Shown: positions 44,788 through 53,734, counted from the stretch's first letter. The stretch is DNA of 64,000 bases from Winogradskyella alexanderae (GCF_020166335.1 NZ_JAIUJR010000011.1:1-64000), one strand, 5' to 3'. Made by a program: numbers and translations. Notes: generated by a model from the sequence alone, not told the origin.

Positions 44788-46815
44788 TTAATTTACATCA
44801 GGCAAATGACTGTACTTTTTACTATACTCTAACATTTGCTCAGGAAATCCTTTTGGTTGTGTAACTTTAATTGCTGTAATCTCTCCAGCATCGTTTGTTT
44901 CAGGCACTAAAACTGGGTTAACAAAGCCACTATATGGTGCAGAAGTAAACTGTTTGTTACGCTCTAGAATTTCAGCATGTAAGTCTTGGTCTACTTTTAC
45001 ACCATAACCTTCTACTAAGGCTTCAACAGCTTTATAATCCCCTTCGGACTTAATCCTTTGCGTTTCTCTTAATAACTGACCGAATAAATCGTGTAATTTA
45101 TCATAGTCATTAATATTGAAATAGGTTTTGCCGTCACGTGTTACTTTTTCAATTATATTATCTTCCTTTCCTTGTTCATAGACCCAAGCAGACACCCATT
45201 GACGGTTTCGCATATGTGCTTCTTCAACGTCATCTCCAAGATTTAATCTAATGAGCTGTGTCATTAACCCGTTTCTTATATAACCATCGTAAGCAGCCAT
45301 ACCAACTTTTTTCCAATCTTCAACAAGACCAAGCTCCTGTAACTTTGAATCATACAAATAATACAATCCAACCAAGTCTGCTCTTCCTTCTTCTAAAGTG
45401 GAAGCATAATTCTTTAAGGTTTCTTTGGTCTCACCAACGCCAGGATTTAGCTGACCAGAAGCATGACCAATAACCTCATGCAATGCTGTATGCAATTTAT
45501 CTGCTAATTGACCATACGTTTCTTCAAGCTCCAATTCTTCTTCATCGTGAACAAATTCCTTTAAACGCCCAGTACTTCCAGCGTTATTGTATGCCTCGAT
45601 AATATTACCTAAAGAGACCGACTTACTACCTACTTCTTTTCTAATCCAATTGGCATTTGGTAAGTTTACTCCAATAGGCGTACTTGGCGAAGCGTCACCT
45701 GCTTCACCTGCAACCGTAACAACTTTATAGGTTACACCAACAACATTTTTCTTCTTATGTTCTTCCATTAAAGGTGAATTGTCCTCAAACCACTGTGCGT
45801 TTTCAGATAAGACAGCCATTTTTTGTGACATGTCAAAATCATTGATTTGTACAATTGTTTCGTAAGAACCTCTATACCCTATTGGATCGTTATAAACTTC
45901 GATAAAACTGTTTATGTAATCTACATTACCTTCTGTTGCTTTAGTCCAAGCCACATTGTAATCGTCCCAAGTCTGCAAATCACCAGTCATGTAATACTTT
46001 ATGAGTAAATCTAGTGCCTCGCCTTGTGCATCATTCTCAGCAACTTCCCTTGCTTTACCCAACCATTTTATAATTTCTTCTATGGCTTCACCATAAAGAC
46101 CATCTAATTTATAAACACGTTCATTTAAAACACCATTTTCCTTGACTAATTGGGAATTTAGTCCAAAAGACAAGGGTCTCTTTGGGTCTGGTGATTTCTT
46201 AGCTTTGTAGAAATTGATAACATCTTCAGTGGTGACATTAGGACCATAAAAATTAACAGCAGATAACGCAACATTATCAACACCTTTGGCCTGGTTAACT
46301 TTTTTAGAATCTTTATCGTTAAAGATTACGTCAAACGCTTCACCATCAAGTTTCGTGTTGGTTGCAATAAACAATTCATTTAAATAGTCTTTGGAGAAAT
46401 CCGGTTTCAATTTATCATTTGAGTAATGGTGGTGTATACCGTTACTAAACCAAACTCGTTTAAGGTAAACTTCAAAATTATTCCAATCGTCAGTGGTTTT
46501 ATCTCCAGTATATTGAGTGTACACATTTTCAAGAGCCCTTCTAATCTTAAGGTTGTGTCTATAATTCTGATCCCACATTATATCACGTCCGGCAAGACCA
46601 GCTTCGGTTAAGTAGTAAACCAGTTTTTGTTCCTTAAGGGAAAGCTTTTCCCAACCGGGAATTTTATATCTAAGAATTTTAACATCTGCAAACTGCTCTA
46701 CATTATAATCAAATTCTGTTTCTGCTACCTTTAAAGTATCCTCTTTTGCATCTTCTTTACAAGCAAAAATTAGTAGTGCTATTAAACAGTATTTTAAGAA
46801 TGATTTTACTTTCAT
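44788..46815 (-). CDS. Dipeptidyl peptidase III-like lipoprotein (M49)
   Basis: A 675-residue zinc peptidase that removes dipeptides from N-termini. The signal peptide ends in IFAC (lipidated Cys19), so it is an envelope lipoprotein. The zinc motif is HEVIGH, with His446, Glu447 and His451; this five-spaced HExxGH form is shorter by one residue than the eukaryotic HELLGH, as typical in bacterial M49. The second ligand motif EEGRAD is at 475-480. All catalytic residues are present. It is monocistronic and divergent from the SRPBCC gene. Confidence 0.92.
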   Translation of the reverse strand: MKVKSFLKYCLIALLIFACKEDAKEDTLKVAETEFDYNVEQFADVKILRYKIPGWEKLSLKEQKLVYYLTEAGLAGRDIMWDQNYRHNLKIRRALENVYTQYTGDKTTDDWNNFEVYLKRVWFSNGIHHHYSNDKLKPDFSKDYLNELFIATNTKLDGEAFDVIFNDKDSKKVNQAKGVDNVALSAVNFYGPNVTTEDVINFYKAKKSPDPKRPLSFGLNSQLVKENGVLNERVYKLDGLYGEAIEEIIKWLGKAREVAENDAQGEALDLLIKYYMTGDLQTWDDYNVAWTKATEGNVDYINSFIEVYNDPIGYRGSYETIVQINDFDMSQKMAVLSENAQWFEDNSPLMEEHKKKNVVGVTYKVVTVAGEAGDASPSTPIGVNLPNANWIRKEVGSKSVSLGNIIEAYNNAGSTGRLKEFVHDEEELELEETYGQLADKLHTALHEVIGHASGQLNPGVGETKETLKNYASTLEEGRADLVGLYYLYDSKLQELGLVEDWKKVGMAAYDGYIRNGLMTQLIRLNLGDDVEEAHMRNRQWVSAWVYEQGKEDNIIEKVTRDGKTYFNINDYDKLHDLFGQLLRETQRIKSEGDYKAVEALVEGYGVKVDQDLHAEILERNKQFTSAPYSGFVNPVLVPETNDAGEITAIKVTQPKGFPEQMLEYSKKYSHLPDVN

Positions 46816-46840
46816 GAGTTAGTTATTTATTAGTTTCAAA

Positions 46841-46848
46841 CAAAAGTA
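46841..46848 (-). promoter_or_regulatory. -7 element of the DPP III gene
   Basis: On the minus strand TACTTTTG matches TAnnTTTG and lies 25 bases before the ATG. No TTG is at the usual distance. Confidence 0.45.
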
Positions 46849-46876
46849 ACATTTCCTTAACATATCATAAAATTAC

Positions 46877-46884
46877 TATCTTTG
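46877..46884 (+). promoter_or_regulatory. -7 element of the SRPBCC gene
   Basis: TATCTTTG matches TAnnTTTG and ends 25 bases before the ATG at 46910. It faces the minus-strand element at 46841. Confidence 0.45.
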
Positions 46885-46909
46885 ATTTACTACTAATTAT
46901 AAACAATCA

Positions 46910-47929
46910 ATGAAAGCACTTAAGTATATCATTTTACTACTTCTAATTTTTATTATTGGATTTTCCATTTATGTGGCGGTCCAGCCAAATGAATTTAGTT
47001 TTGAAAGAAGTCGCACTATAAATGCTCCTGCGGCGTTGCTTTATCAAAAAGTGAATGATTATAAAGAGTGGCCTAGTTTTTCACCTTGGATGGAACAAGA
47101 CCCCGATGCTAATATTTTTTATGGAGAATCTAGTATTGGTGAAAATGCAAGTTATTCGTGGAAAGGTGATATTTTAGGTGAAGGCCAAATGACTACCCTT
47201 GCTGTGAAAGCAGATAAGTCTATTTCTCAGTTAATTGAATTTACGGCTCCGTTCGAAGCCAAATCAAATATTAACTGGACTTTTGAAGCTTTAGAAGATG
47301 GCACAAAAGTAACATGGGCAATGAATGGCAAACAAGATTTTGTATCTAAGTTGTTTACTACAGTAATGGGTTCCATTGAGTCAGAAACAGGACCAAATTT
47401 TGAACGTGGTTTATATAAGTTAGATAGTTTGGTAACCAAAGATATGGCACGTTATAATATTAAAATAAATGGTATTACCGAATATGGTGGTGGTTTTTAC
47501 ATCTATAAAACTACAAATGCCAATGCTACAAATATTAGTTCTAAAATGGGAGAAAATTTTGCAGCTGTAATGCAATTTATGGGTAGTAATGGTATAGTTC
47601 CTTATGGTATGCCAATGACGGTTTATAACATTATGGAAGAAGATAATGTAATAATGAGCAATGGCCTACCCGTAAACGAGCGACACACAATTCCAGATGA
47701 CGCAGATGTATCCTTAGGCTACATACCTAAAACCAAAGTCTTAAAAGCCACGCTACAAGGCAATTATACAAATCTATCAAAGGCATGGGAAACTACAATG
47801 AATCATTTGACGGAAAATGCTCTAGTTCAGTCAGATTTGAAACCTTTTGAGGTTTACATTAATGATCCGGGTGATTTTCCTAATCCGGGTGACTGGATAA
47901 CCGAAATTTATATTCCACTTAAAGACTAA
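46910..47929 (+). CDS. SRPBCC - GyrI-like two-domain protein
   Basis: A 339-residue protein with an N-terminal membrane helix (ALKYIILLLLIFIIGFSIYV), so it is probably anchored to the membrane. Residues about 28-175 are an SRPBCC/polyketide-cyclase-like domain (FERSRTINAPAALLYQKVNDYKEWPSFSPWM). Residues about 180-339 are a GyrI/AraC-effector-binding-like domain (GFYIYKTTNA, VPYGMPMTVYNIMEEDNVIM, EVYINDPGDFPNPGDWITEIYIPL). Both halves bind small hydrophobic ligands in other proteins; no ligand can be named here. crcB starts directly after its stop codon, so they are cotranscribed. Confidence 0.88.
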   Translation: MKALKYIILLLLIFIIGFSIYVAVQPNEFSFERSRTINAPAALLYQKVNDYKEWPSFSPWMEQDPDANIFYGESSIGENASYSWKGDILGEGQMTTLAVKADKSISQLIEFTAPFEAKSNINWTFEALEDGTKVTWAMNGKQDFVSKLFTTVMGSIESETGPNFERGLYKLDSLVTKDMARYNIKINGITEYGGGFYIYKTTNANATNISSKMGENFAAVMQFMGSNGIVPYGMPMTVYNIMEEDNVIMSNGLPVNERHTIPDDADVSLGYIPKTKVLKATLQGNYTNLSKAWETTMNHLTENALVQSDLKPFEVYINDPGDFPNPGDWITEIYIPLKD

Positions 47930-48295
47930 ATGAAACAGCTTCTCTTGGTTTTTTTTGGTGGCGGCGTTGGAAGTGTTCTCAGATATCTTGTTGGGAAATG
48001 GCTTAATAGTACAAGTAATGGAATTCCCTATGGAACTTTTTTGGCCAACATCCTAGGAAGCTTACTTATTGGGATTATATTGGGCTTAGCAAGTAAAAAC
48101 GATAGTCTTACACAAAGCCAAACTTTATTATTGGCAACTGGATTTTGTGGTGGCTTCACAACCTTTTCTACGTTTGCATACGAGAACCATGTTTTTTTAA
48201 AATCAGGAGATTTCACAAGTTTTGCTCTCTACACAATTGGCAGTTTCATAATTGGATTCATGGCCGTTTTTGCTGGAATGTATTTGGTAAAGTAA
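47930..48295 (+). CDS. crcB: Fluoride channel CrcB/Fluc
   Basis: A 121-residue four-helix membrane protein that exports fluoride passively. The motifs FFGGGVGSVLRYLVGKW and GTFLANILGSLLIG, and the signature GFCGGFTTFSTFAYEN (Thr/Ser, Phe-box) are all present. The size fits the single-gene homodimeric Fluc. The ATG follows the stop of the SRPBCC gene with no gap. I found no fluoride riboswitch upstream, as it is the second gene of an operon. The gene on the opposite strand starts its stop codon one base after. Confidence 0.95.
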   Translation: MKQLLLVFFGGGVGSVLRYLVGKWLNSTSNGIPYGTFLANILGSLLIGIILGLASKNDSLTQSQTLLLATGFCGGFTTFSTFAYENHVFLKSGDFTSFALYTIGSFIIGFMAVFAGMYLVK

Positions 48296-48898
48296 CTAGG
48301 AACCTTTAAAATCTTTCATTCCGGCAGTTACCTTGACATTAATATAGTTCTCCCTAGGTACTATAGGGCAAGAGTACTTTTCATCATAAACGCACAAGGG
48401 ATTATATGCTTTATTAAAATCTATAATTATAGCATCACCTTTGGGTATTCTTAAATCAATATAGCGTCCGCCTCCATAGGTGCTTTCGCCATTGGTATCA
48501 TCTAAAAAGGGAAGAAACAAATAATCCTCATAGCCTTCAGTTTGCATATTTTCCTCACCTTGATAAACCTTTAGTTGCATTGGCTTACCCTTTAATTCAA
48601 AGTTCAAAATACCGTAAACACGCTCCTTAGACAACCTATCATCTGTTGTTTTCATATTAAACCAATCCGTATTAGGAGTTCTTTCTAAATACGCATTGAC
48701 AACAAATGAAGAATCGACACTAAAAAAATCTAACCCTGTAAAATTCTTTAGATCCTTTGGTTTTAGTGGTGTTTTCGATGCATCCTTAAAAACAGCATTT
48801 TTTTGCTTCTGCCATTCCGATTCTCCTTTTAGACTTTGCTTCTTTTGAGAACAACTGAAAGACACTGACACAATTAGTAAAAGAAATAAATACTTCAT
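48296..48898 (-). CDS. DUF1684 family lipoprotein
   Basis: A 200-residue lipoprotein: signal MKYLFLLLIVSVSFSC (Cys16). It fits DUF1684: EWQKQKNAVFKDASKTPL, GLDFFSVDSSFVVNAYLER, FLPFLDDTNGESTYGGGRYIDL, FNKAYNPLCVYDEKYSCPIVPRENYI, ending VKVTAGMKDF. The conserved motif GxGRY-Asp and NPxCxYxxxxxCP are kept. The role of the family is unknown. The gene converges with crcB. Confidence 0.9.
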   Translation of the reverse strand: MKYLFLLLIVSVSFSCSQKKQSLKGESEWQKQKNAVFKDASKTPLKPKDLKNFTGLDFFSVDSSFVVNAYLERTPNTDWFNMKTTDDRLSKERVYGILNFELKGKPMQLKVYQGEENMQTEGYEDYLFLPFLDDTNGESTYGGGRYIDLRIPKGDAIIIDFNKAYNPLCVYDEKYSCPIVPRENYINVKVTAGMKDFKGS

Positions 48899-48946
48899 CT
48901 AGTCAAAATTCCAAATGTCAAAAATACAACTTATCACTATTTATTG

Positions 48947-48954
48947 TAGCTTTG
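48947..48954 (+). promoter_or_regulatory. -7 element before the leader peptide
   Basis: TAGCTTTG matches TAnnTTTG. It ends nine bases before the leader-peptide ATG at 48964. No TTG is found 17-23 bases upstream. Confidence 0.5.
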
Positions 48955-48963
48955 AAGTAATTA

Positions 48964-49053
48964 ATGACAAAGACAATGCGACAAGTCAATAGATATACCA
49001 AACAAACCACCGTGATTTTTTCGGAAAACATTCGGATGCATTATCTATTGTAG
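48964..49053 (+). CDS. Probable leader peptide of the MFS gene (29 residues)
   Basis: A short reading frame with ATG at 48964 and a second in-frame ATG at 48976. It begins MTKTMRQVNRYTKQTT and ends SENIRMHYLLL before TAG. It lies between a -7 element and an intrinsic terminator, both on the plus strand, in front of the MFS antiporter gene. That layout is the same as that of transcription-attenuation leaders of drug-resistance genes, where slow translation of the peptide lets the polymerase pass the terminator. The stop codon lies in the loop of a small hairpin (TATTG, 49046-49050; CAATA, 49054-49058). No homology is claimed; the frame is too short to be sure by itself. Confidence 0.5.
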   Translation: MTKTMRQVNRYTKQTTVIFSENIRMHYLL

Positions 49054-49082
49054 CAATACAGATATACTATTATACACTATGT

Positions 49083-49111
49083 AAAAGTCCGACGGTATCG
49101 TCGGACTTTTT
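49083..49111 (+). terminator. Attenuator-like terminator before the MFS gene
   Basis: AAAAGTCCGACG (49083-49094) and CGTCGGACTTTT (49099-49110) form a perfect 12-bp stem with loop GTAT; a T follows. It lies 20 bases before the MFS ATG and 30 after the leader-peptide stop. TCGGA at 49032-49036, inside the leader peptide, could pair with TCCGA in the left arm and block the stem. Confidence 0.85.
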
Positions 49112-49131
49112 AAATTTATAGAACAACCAAA

Positions 49132-50343
49132 ATGAAAAAACTCTACATAAATTATATTGAATCCTTTAAAGGTCTTTCAAACGAAATCTGGTATATCGCT
49201 TTAATTTCATTAGTAAATAGAGCAGGTACAATGGTCATTCCTTTTTTGTCATTATACCTAACTAAGAACTTGGATTTTAGCAAAGATGACGCGGGTTGGA
49301 TACTAGCTTTCTTTGGCATTGGCTCCGTTATTGGTGGCTGGTTAGGTGGTAAGCTTACTGATATATTTGGCTTTTATAAAGTAATGACATTTAGCCTTCT
49401 AACAACAGGTCTATGCTTCATAATGTTACAATACATCACATCATTTTGGGGCTTATGCATTGCCATACTTATTATAATGAGCATAGCAGATTGTTTTAGA
49501 CCTGCAATTTATGTATCCATTAAAGCCTATACTACAACAGAAAATCAAACAAGAGCCATTGGTTTAATAAGATTGGCCATCAATGCTGGTATGGCTATTG
49601 GCCCAACAGTAGCAGGTCTCATAATTGTAACCCAGGGCTATGGATTATTATTTTGGATTGATGGTATCACGTGTATAATTGCAATTATTTTATTCAGATA
49701 CTTAGTGGCACCACCTAAAAAAGAAATTGCTGAAAAAAATACTGAAGAGCCAATACTAAATAAGAATTTTGTCTACAAAGACAATACATATTGGATTTTT
49801 ATAGGGATCTGTTTCTTTATGGGAATGGCATTTTTCCAACTTATCGTTACCATGCCTTTATACTATGAAGAAATTTTCGATCTGAATGAATTTCAAATTG
49901 GCCTAATGTGGATTATCAATGTTGGTATTATAATTATTCTGGAAATGCCATTACTTAATTTCCTAGAAAAGAAATTTATACCGGTAACCAAACATATTAT
50001 GATGGCTTGTACGCTAATGTGTATTAGCTTCTTCATCCTTTTTCAAAACTTTTGGATTGGAATTTTAATAGTAAACATGATTATTATAACATTTGGTGAG
50101 ATGCTTGGTTTCCCTTTTACCAATAAATTTGCTTTAAATAGAGCCAAAAAAGGTATTGAAGGGAGTTATCTCGCTCTCTATGCCATAGCTTTTTCATTAT
50201 CACATATTTTTAGTTCTAAAATTGGTTTAAGTATTGTAAATGAATTTGGATATCAAATTAATTGGCTCGTAACGGGCAGCTATGGATTGGTTGGTATTAT
50301 TTTATCTTATTGGCTAATTAATAGAATAAACAACCATTTATAA
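49132..50343 (+). CDS. MFS drug:H+ antiporter-like transporter
   Basis: A 403-residue transporter with 12 membrane segments. Motif A is GGWLGGKLTDIFGFYKV between helices 2 and 3, and NAGMAIGPTVAG in helix 5 matches antiporter motif C (G-x-GP-x-x-G). Both are marks of the drug:H+ antiporter families. The substrate is unknown. Transcription must pass the attenuator-like terminator at 49083-49111, which suggests inducible expression. The secreted amidohydrolase follows within 40 bases and is likely cotranscribed. Confidence 0.88.
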   Translation: MKKLYINYIESFKGLSNEIWYIALISLVNRAGTMVIPFLSLYLTKNLDFSKDDAGWILAFFGIGSVIGGWLGGKLTDIFGFYKVMTFSLLTTGLCFIMLQYITSFWGLCIAILIIMSIADCFRPAIYVSIKAYTTTENQTRAIGLIRLAINAGMAIGPTVAGLIIVTQGYGLLFWIDGITCIIAIILFRYLVAPPKKEIAEKNTEEPILNKNFVYKDNTYWIFIGICFFMGMAFFQLIVTMPLYYEEIFDLNEFQIGLMWIINVGIIIILEMPLLNFLEKKFIPVTKHIMMACTLMCISFFILFQNFWIGILIVNMIIITFGEMLGFPFTNKFALNRAKKGIEGSYLALYAIAFSLSHIFSSKIGLSIVNEFGYQINWLVTGSYGLVGIILSYWLINRINNHL

Positions 50344-50382
50344 TTTGTATTTTTAATGCGACAACCATCCTTAGCAATTCGA

Positions 50383-51975
50383 ATGAAAATCCTAAAAAAT
50401 TTCAAGTTCCTTTTAGTTTTACTGACAACTATCAGTCTATCTTTTTCCCAAGAAAGCAATAGTGAAGGACCATTTAGTCAACTAATTATTAGAGGTGTCA
50501 CTCTAATTAACGGAGATGGTTCTCCTCCGCGTGGACCCGTGGACATAGTTGTTGAAGGAAATAAGATTACCAATGTGAAAGTTGTTGGTTATCCAGGTGT
50601 AGAAATAAATGAGAGCAGTAGACCAAAACTTAAGCCAGGCGGTAAAGAATTGGATGCCAACGGCATGTTTCTTTTACCAGGATTCATTGATATGCACGGC
50701 CATATTGGCGGTGTTTCTCAAGGTGCAGATTGGGACTACGTATTTAAACTTTGGATGGCTCATGGTATCACAACAATAAGAGAACCAAGTGGCAGAAGTA
50801 TTGATTGGACCCTAGATTTAAAACGAAAAAGCGAAAAGAATGAAATTGTAGCTCCTAGGATATTTGCTTACACAGGCTTTGGACAAACGACTAAAGATTT
50901 TAATCCGCTAAATGATACACCGATCAGCACTCCTGAACAGGCAAGACAATGGGTTAGAGCAAATGCCAAAAATGGCGCTGATGGCATCAAATTTTTTGGT
51001 GCAGAACCAGAAATAATGGCTGCGGCACTAGATGAAAACAAAAAACTAGGACTCAGATCTGCCTGCCATCATGCTCAATTGAGTGTTGCGAGATGGAACG
51101 TATTGCATTCTGCAAGGGCTGGATTAACCAGTATGGAGCATTGGTATGGATTACCAGAAGCACTTTTTGATGATAGAACAGTACAGGACTATCCTCTGGA
51201 TTATAATTATCAGAATGAACAACATCGCTTTGAAGAAGCTGGCAAATTGTGGGAACAAGCCGCTCAGCCCTATTCCGAGCGCTGGAATAAGGTCATGAAT
51301 GAACTCTTGGAACTAGATTTCACCTTAGACCCTACATTTAATATATACGAGGCGAGTAGGGATTTACATAGGGCAAGACGGGCCGAATGGCATGAGGATT
51401 ATACCTTACCATCATTGTGGAAATTCTATGAGCCTAGTAAAGTGAGTCATGGCAGTTATTGGCATTATTGGGGAACAGAACAGGAAATAGCGTGGAAAAA
51501 GAACTATCAACTCTGGATGACTTTTATAAATGAATATAAAAATAGAGGCGGACGCGTAACCACTGGATCCGATTCGGGTTTTATATATCAACTTTATGGA
51601 TTTGCTTATGTAAGAGAATTAGAGTTACTACGGGAAGCTGGTTTTCACCCTCTCGAGGTGATACGCTCTGCAACCCTAAATGGTGCTGAAGCATTGGGTT
51701 GGGACGATAAAATTGGCAGCATACAGATAGGCAAACTGGCAGATTTTGTTATCGTTGAAGAAAATCCACTAGAAAATCTTAAATCGCTTTATGGCACAGG
51801 TGCCATAAAACTAACCGAAGACAACCAAGTGATTAGAGTTGGAGGTGTGAAGTATACCATCAAAGATGGAATTATTTATGACGCAAAACAGTTACTCAAA
51901 GAAGTAAAGCAAATGGTTGATGAAGAAAAAGCAAAATCTGATTGGGAATTAAGACAACCTGGTGTAAAGGATTAA
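50383..51975 (+). CDS. Secreted metal-dependent amidohydrolase
   Basis: A 530-residue exported enzyme, with start at ATG 50383 (MKILKNFKFLLVLLTTISLSFSQ); the ATG nine codons upstream would also give a signal peptide. The amidohydrolase fold begins with a beta-sandwich (VTLINGDGSPPRGPVDIVVEGNKIT). The metal site has LPGFIDMHGHIGG (HxH), CHHAQLS, SMEHWYG and GSDSGFIYQ (Asp). It ends with the sandwich return GKLADFVIVEENPLENL. The likely substrates are cyclic amides, ureas or dipeptides. It follows the MFS antiporter, so it may degrade a compound the transporter deals with (inference). Confidence 0.9.
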   Translation: MKILKNFKFLLVLLTTISLSFSQESNSEGPFSQLIIRGVTLINGDGSPPRGPVDIVVEGNKITNVKVVGYPGVEINESSRPKLKPGGKELDANGMFLLPGFIDMHGHIGGVSQGADWDYVFKLWMAHGITTIREPSGRSIDWTLDLKRKSEKNEIVAPRIFAYTGFGQTTKDFNPLNDTPISTPEQARQWVRANAKNGADGIKFFGAEPEIMAAALDENKKLGLRSACHHAQLSVARWNVLHSARAGLTSMEHWYGLPEALFDDRTVQDYPLDYNYQNEQHRFEEAGKLWEQAAQPYSERWNKVMNELLELDFTLDPTFNIYEASRDLHRARRAEWHEDYTLPSLWKFYEPSKVSHGSYWHYWGTEQEIAWKKNYQLWMTFINEYKNRGGRVTTGSDSGFIYQLYGFAYVRELELLREAGFHPLEVIRSATLNGAEALGWDDKIGSIQIGKLADFVIVEENPLENLKSLYGTGAIKLTEDNQVIRVGGVKYTIKDGIIYDAKQLLKEVKQMVDEEKAKSDWELRQPGVKD

Positions 51976-52530
51976 TTATTGCTTATAAGCCATATCTGGT
52001 GTTATAATTTTTAGGCGTTTCCCTTTTTTTAATTTCTTAGACACTGTTTTCATGCCGTGCTGAATTACGAGTTTACTCTTCTCTTGCTCGGTTTCTAACT
52101 CTTCTTGGGTAAATTCTACAGCCTTTTTGGTCTCTAACAACTTATTAATTCTTTTCATTTGTTTCTCGTTATCAAAGTTTACTAACTTAAACTTTACACC
52201 AGCAGACATAGCTCCCATAACTGCGTTAGCCTCAACTAAATAAATCTTATCCACTTCAAGATTGGTTTTTAGTACATCAATATTTTCAGCTTTTACCCAA
52301 AAAACTCTTTCACCAGGGTCACATTGGTATCTTAGATAATTTCTATCATTAAATTTTCCGATAAAATTTCCCTCATCAAAAAATCTAAAATTCATTAATG
52401 CCCCTAAACTTGTTGTTCTTAAAAAATAAATGACCGCCTTACCTTCTGATGGTGGTATAATAGTTTCTTGAGCATTTATACTTGTTGCTGATATTAGCAT
52501 TAGGGCTGATACAAATAGAATTGTTTTCAT
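51976..52530 (-). CDS. DUF2846-like secreted protein
   Basis: A 184-residue exported protein, start at ATG 52530 (MKTILFVSALMLISATSINAQ). In-frame sequence farther upstream would bury the signal peptide. It resembles DUF2846: GKAVIYFLRTTSLGALMNFRFFDEGNFIG, YLRYQCDPGERVFWVKAEN, KIYLVEANAVMGAMSAGVKFKLV. The C-terminus is a Lys/Glu-rich helix and a basic tail (VSKKLKKGKRLKIIT). Function unknown. It lies 77 bases after the Lrp/AsnC gene on the same strand, so it may be in its operon. Confidence 0.82.
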   Translation of the reverse strand: MKTILFVSALMLISATSINAQETIIPPSEGKAVIYFLRTTSLGALMNFRFFDEGNFIGKFNDRNYLRYQCDPGERVFWVKAENIDVLKTNLEVDKIYLVEANAVMGAMSAGVKFKLVNFDNEKQMKRINKLLETKKAVEFTQEELETEQEKSKLVIQHGMKTVSKKLKKGKRLKIITPDMAYKQ

Positions 52531-52607
52531 TGATTTTATGTTAATGCTCATAATTAAAAATAAAGTAATAAAATCTAAACTTATTTTCCTAAATAAAACA
52601 ACTGGCA

Positions 52608-53042
52608 TTACAAAGGTTTTATCTGACTATGCTTTACCACATGAGACAAAACTATTTGCGTTTTTGTTTCACCATAGGTTATTAATTGATCAATAAAAGA
52701 TTCGAGATGTTTTTGGTTTTTTAAGACAACTTCCATAACAATATTCTCATTACCTGTAATTCTATAACAATTGACCACCTCATCGTATGTTTTTACCTTT
52801 TCTAAAAATGGCTTTAGCATTCCCATAAAGGCTCTTAATGTTACCAGCGCTTTTAATTGGTATCCCACCTTAAATGGTGAAACAAAGGTCGTATACCCTT
52901 CTATAATTTCTGCATCTTCCATTTTTTTTATACGCTCACTTACCGCTGGCGACGACATACCTACACGCCTACCAATCTCAGAATTTGACATACGTGAATT
53001 TTCTTGAAGACATTTTAGAATCTTTCTATTCAAATTATCCAT
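52608..53042 (-). CDS. Lrp/AsnC family transcription regulator
   Basis: A 144-residue regulator: an N-terminal winged helix-turn-helix (about 1-60, MDNLNRKILKCLQENSRMSNSEIGRRVGMSSPAVSERIKKMEDAEIIEGY) and a C-terminal RAM domain (about 68-140, KALVTLRAFMGMLKPFLEKVK, ECYRITGNEN-like NCYRITGNENIVMEV). These proteins sense amino acids and form octamers. An inverted repeat at 53076-53105 covers its own -7 element and is the likely autoregulatory site. No target genes can be named. Confidence 0.95.
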   Translation of the reverse strand: MDNLNRKILKCLQENSRMSNSEIGRRVGMSSPAVSERIKKMEDAEIIEGYTTFVSPFKVGYQLKALVTLRAFMGMLKPFLEKVKTYDEVVNCYRITGNENIVMEVVLKNQKHLESFIDQLITYGETKTQIVLSHVVKHSQIKPL

Positions 53043-53075
53043 TATCTTAAAGTATTTTTATAATTAAATATAATT

Positions 53076-53105
53076 ATTAAAGCAAATATACTTAATTGCT
53101 TTAAT
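53076..53105. promoter_or_regulatory. Operator-like inverted repeat over the Lrp/AsnC promoter
   Basis: ATTAAAGCAA (53076-53085) and TTGCTTTAAT (53096-53105) are perfect inverted 10-mers separated by 10 bases. The minus-strand -7 element TATATTTG lies at 53090-53083, within the repeat. The next arms start one turn of DNA apart, as fits a dimeric repressor. Confidence 0.65.
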
Positions 53106-53160
53106 TTTTAAGGTACGCTAATAAGATAAGTATGTAATTTCGTGACTCTTGCTATAGAAA

Positions 53161-53556
53161 ATGAATTATAACCTACCATCGCATCTCTCAGATTTACCTA
53201 TCTACAGGAAGGCTATGGATATTATTTTGATTTCAAGAAGCATTTCGACGTACCTAAATCAAGATTTGTCTTATTTAAATGCTGACGGCACTGAAGACAC
53301 AAATATTTATTTTACTGGAGATATAGTGCAACAATCAACGAGCTTAGCACCTGAAATAATAAATGCCGAGCGTGAGCGCCACTCTGATAAAAAACTCAAA
53401 CACTTTGAACGCCTGAATAGGATTACGTCAAAATTGTATAGTAATTGCAGACGTTTAGAACGCTCAAAAAGTAATGGGAGAGATTACTTACCTATCCTTC
53501 GTGGAGAGCTTAAAAAGTTTAAAAAGTTACAGCGTAGCTGGATGATGACGTTGTAA
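53161..53556 (+). CDS. Helical protein, possible four-helix bundle
   Basis: A 131-residue, all-helical and basic protein (LPIYRKAMDIILISRSISTYL, AERERHSDKKLKHFERLNRITSKLYSNCRRLERSKSNGRDY, RGELKKFKKLQRSWMMTL). No signal peptide is seen. The start LPIYRKAM with helices of about 25 residues recalls the four-helix-bundle proteins linked to 23S rRNA insertions, but no such rRNA is in the window and the match is weak. It is divergent from the Lrp/AsnC gene and may be its target (inference). Function unknown. Confidence 0.6.
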   Translation: MNYNLPSHLSDLPIYRKAMDIILISRSISTYLNQDLSYLNADGTEDTNIYFTGDIVQQSTSLAPEIINAERERHSDKKLKHFERLNRITSKLYSNCRRLERSKSNGRDYLPILRGELKKFKKLQRSWMMTL

Positions 53557-53734
53557 TTAACTGTCTTGAATTCTTTTAAAGTTTTATTAGCTAAATCATG
53601 CTATCATACTAGTTGACGATGGTAATTTCGATGCTTTTCTGTATTACTAATTAATGTATTAAATCTTAGACACATTTATGCTGAGACATTTTAAAAGTAT
53701 TGAGTTCCTTTACTTTCAAACGCTGAAAATCTAA

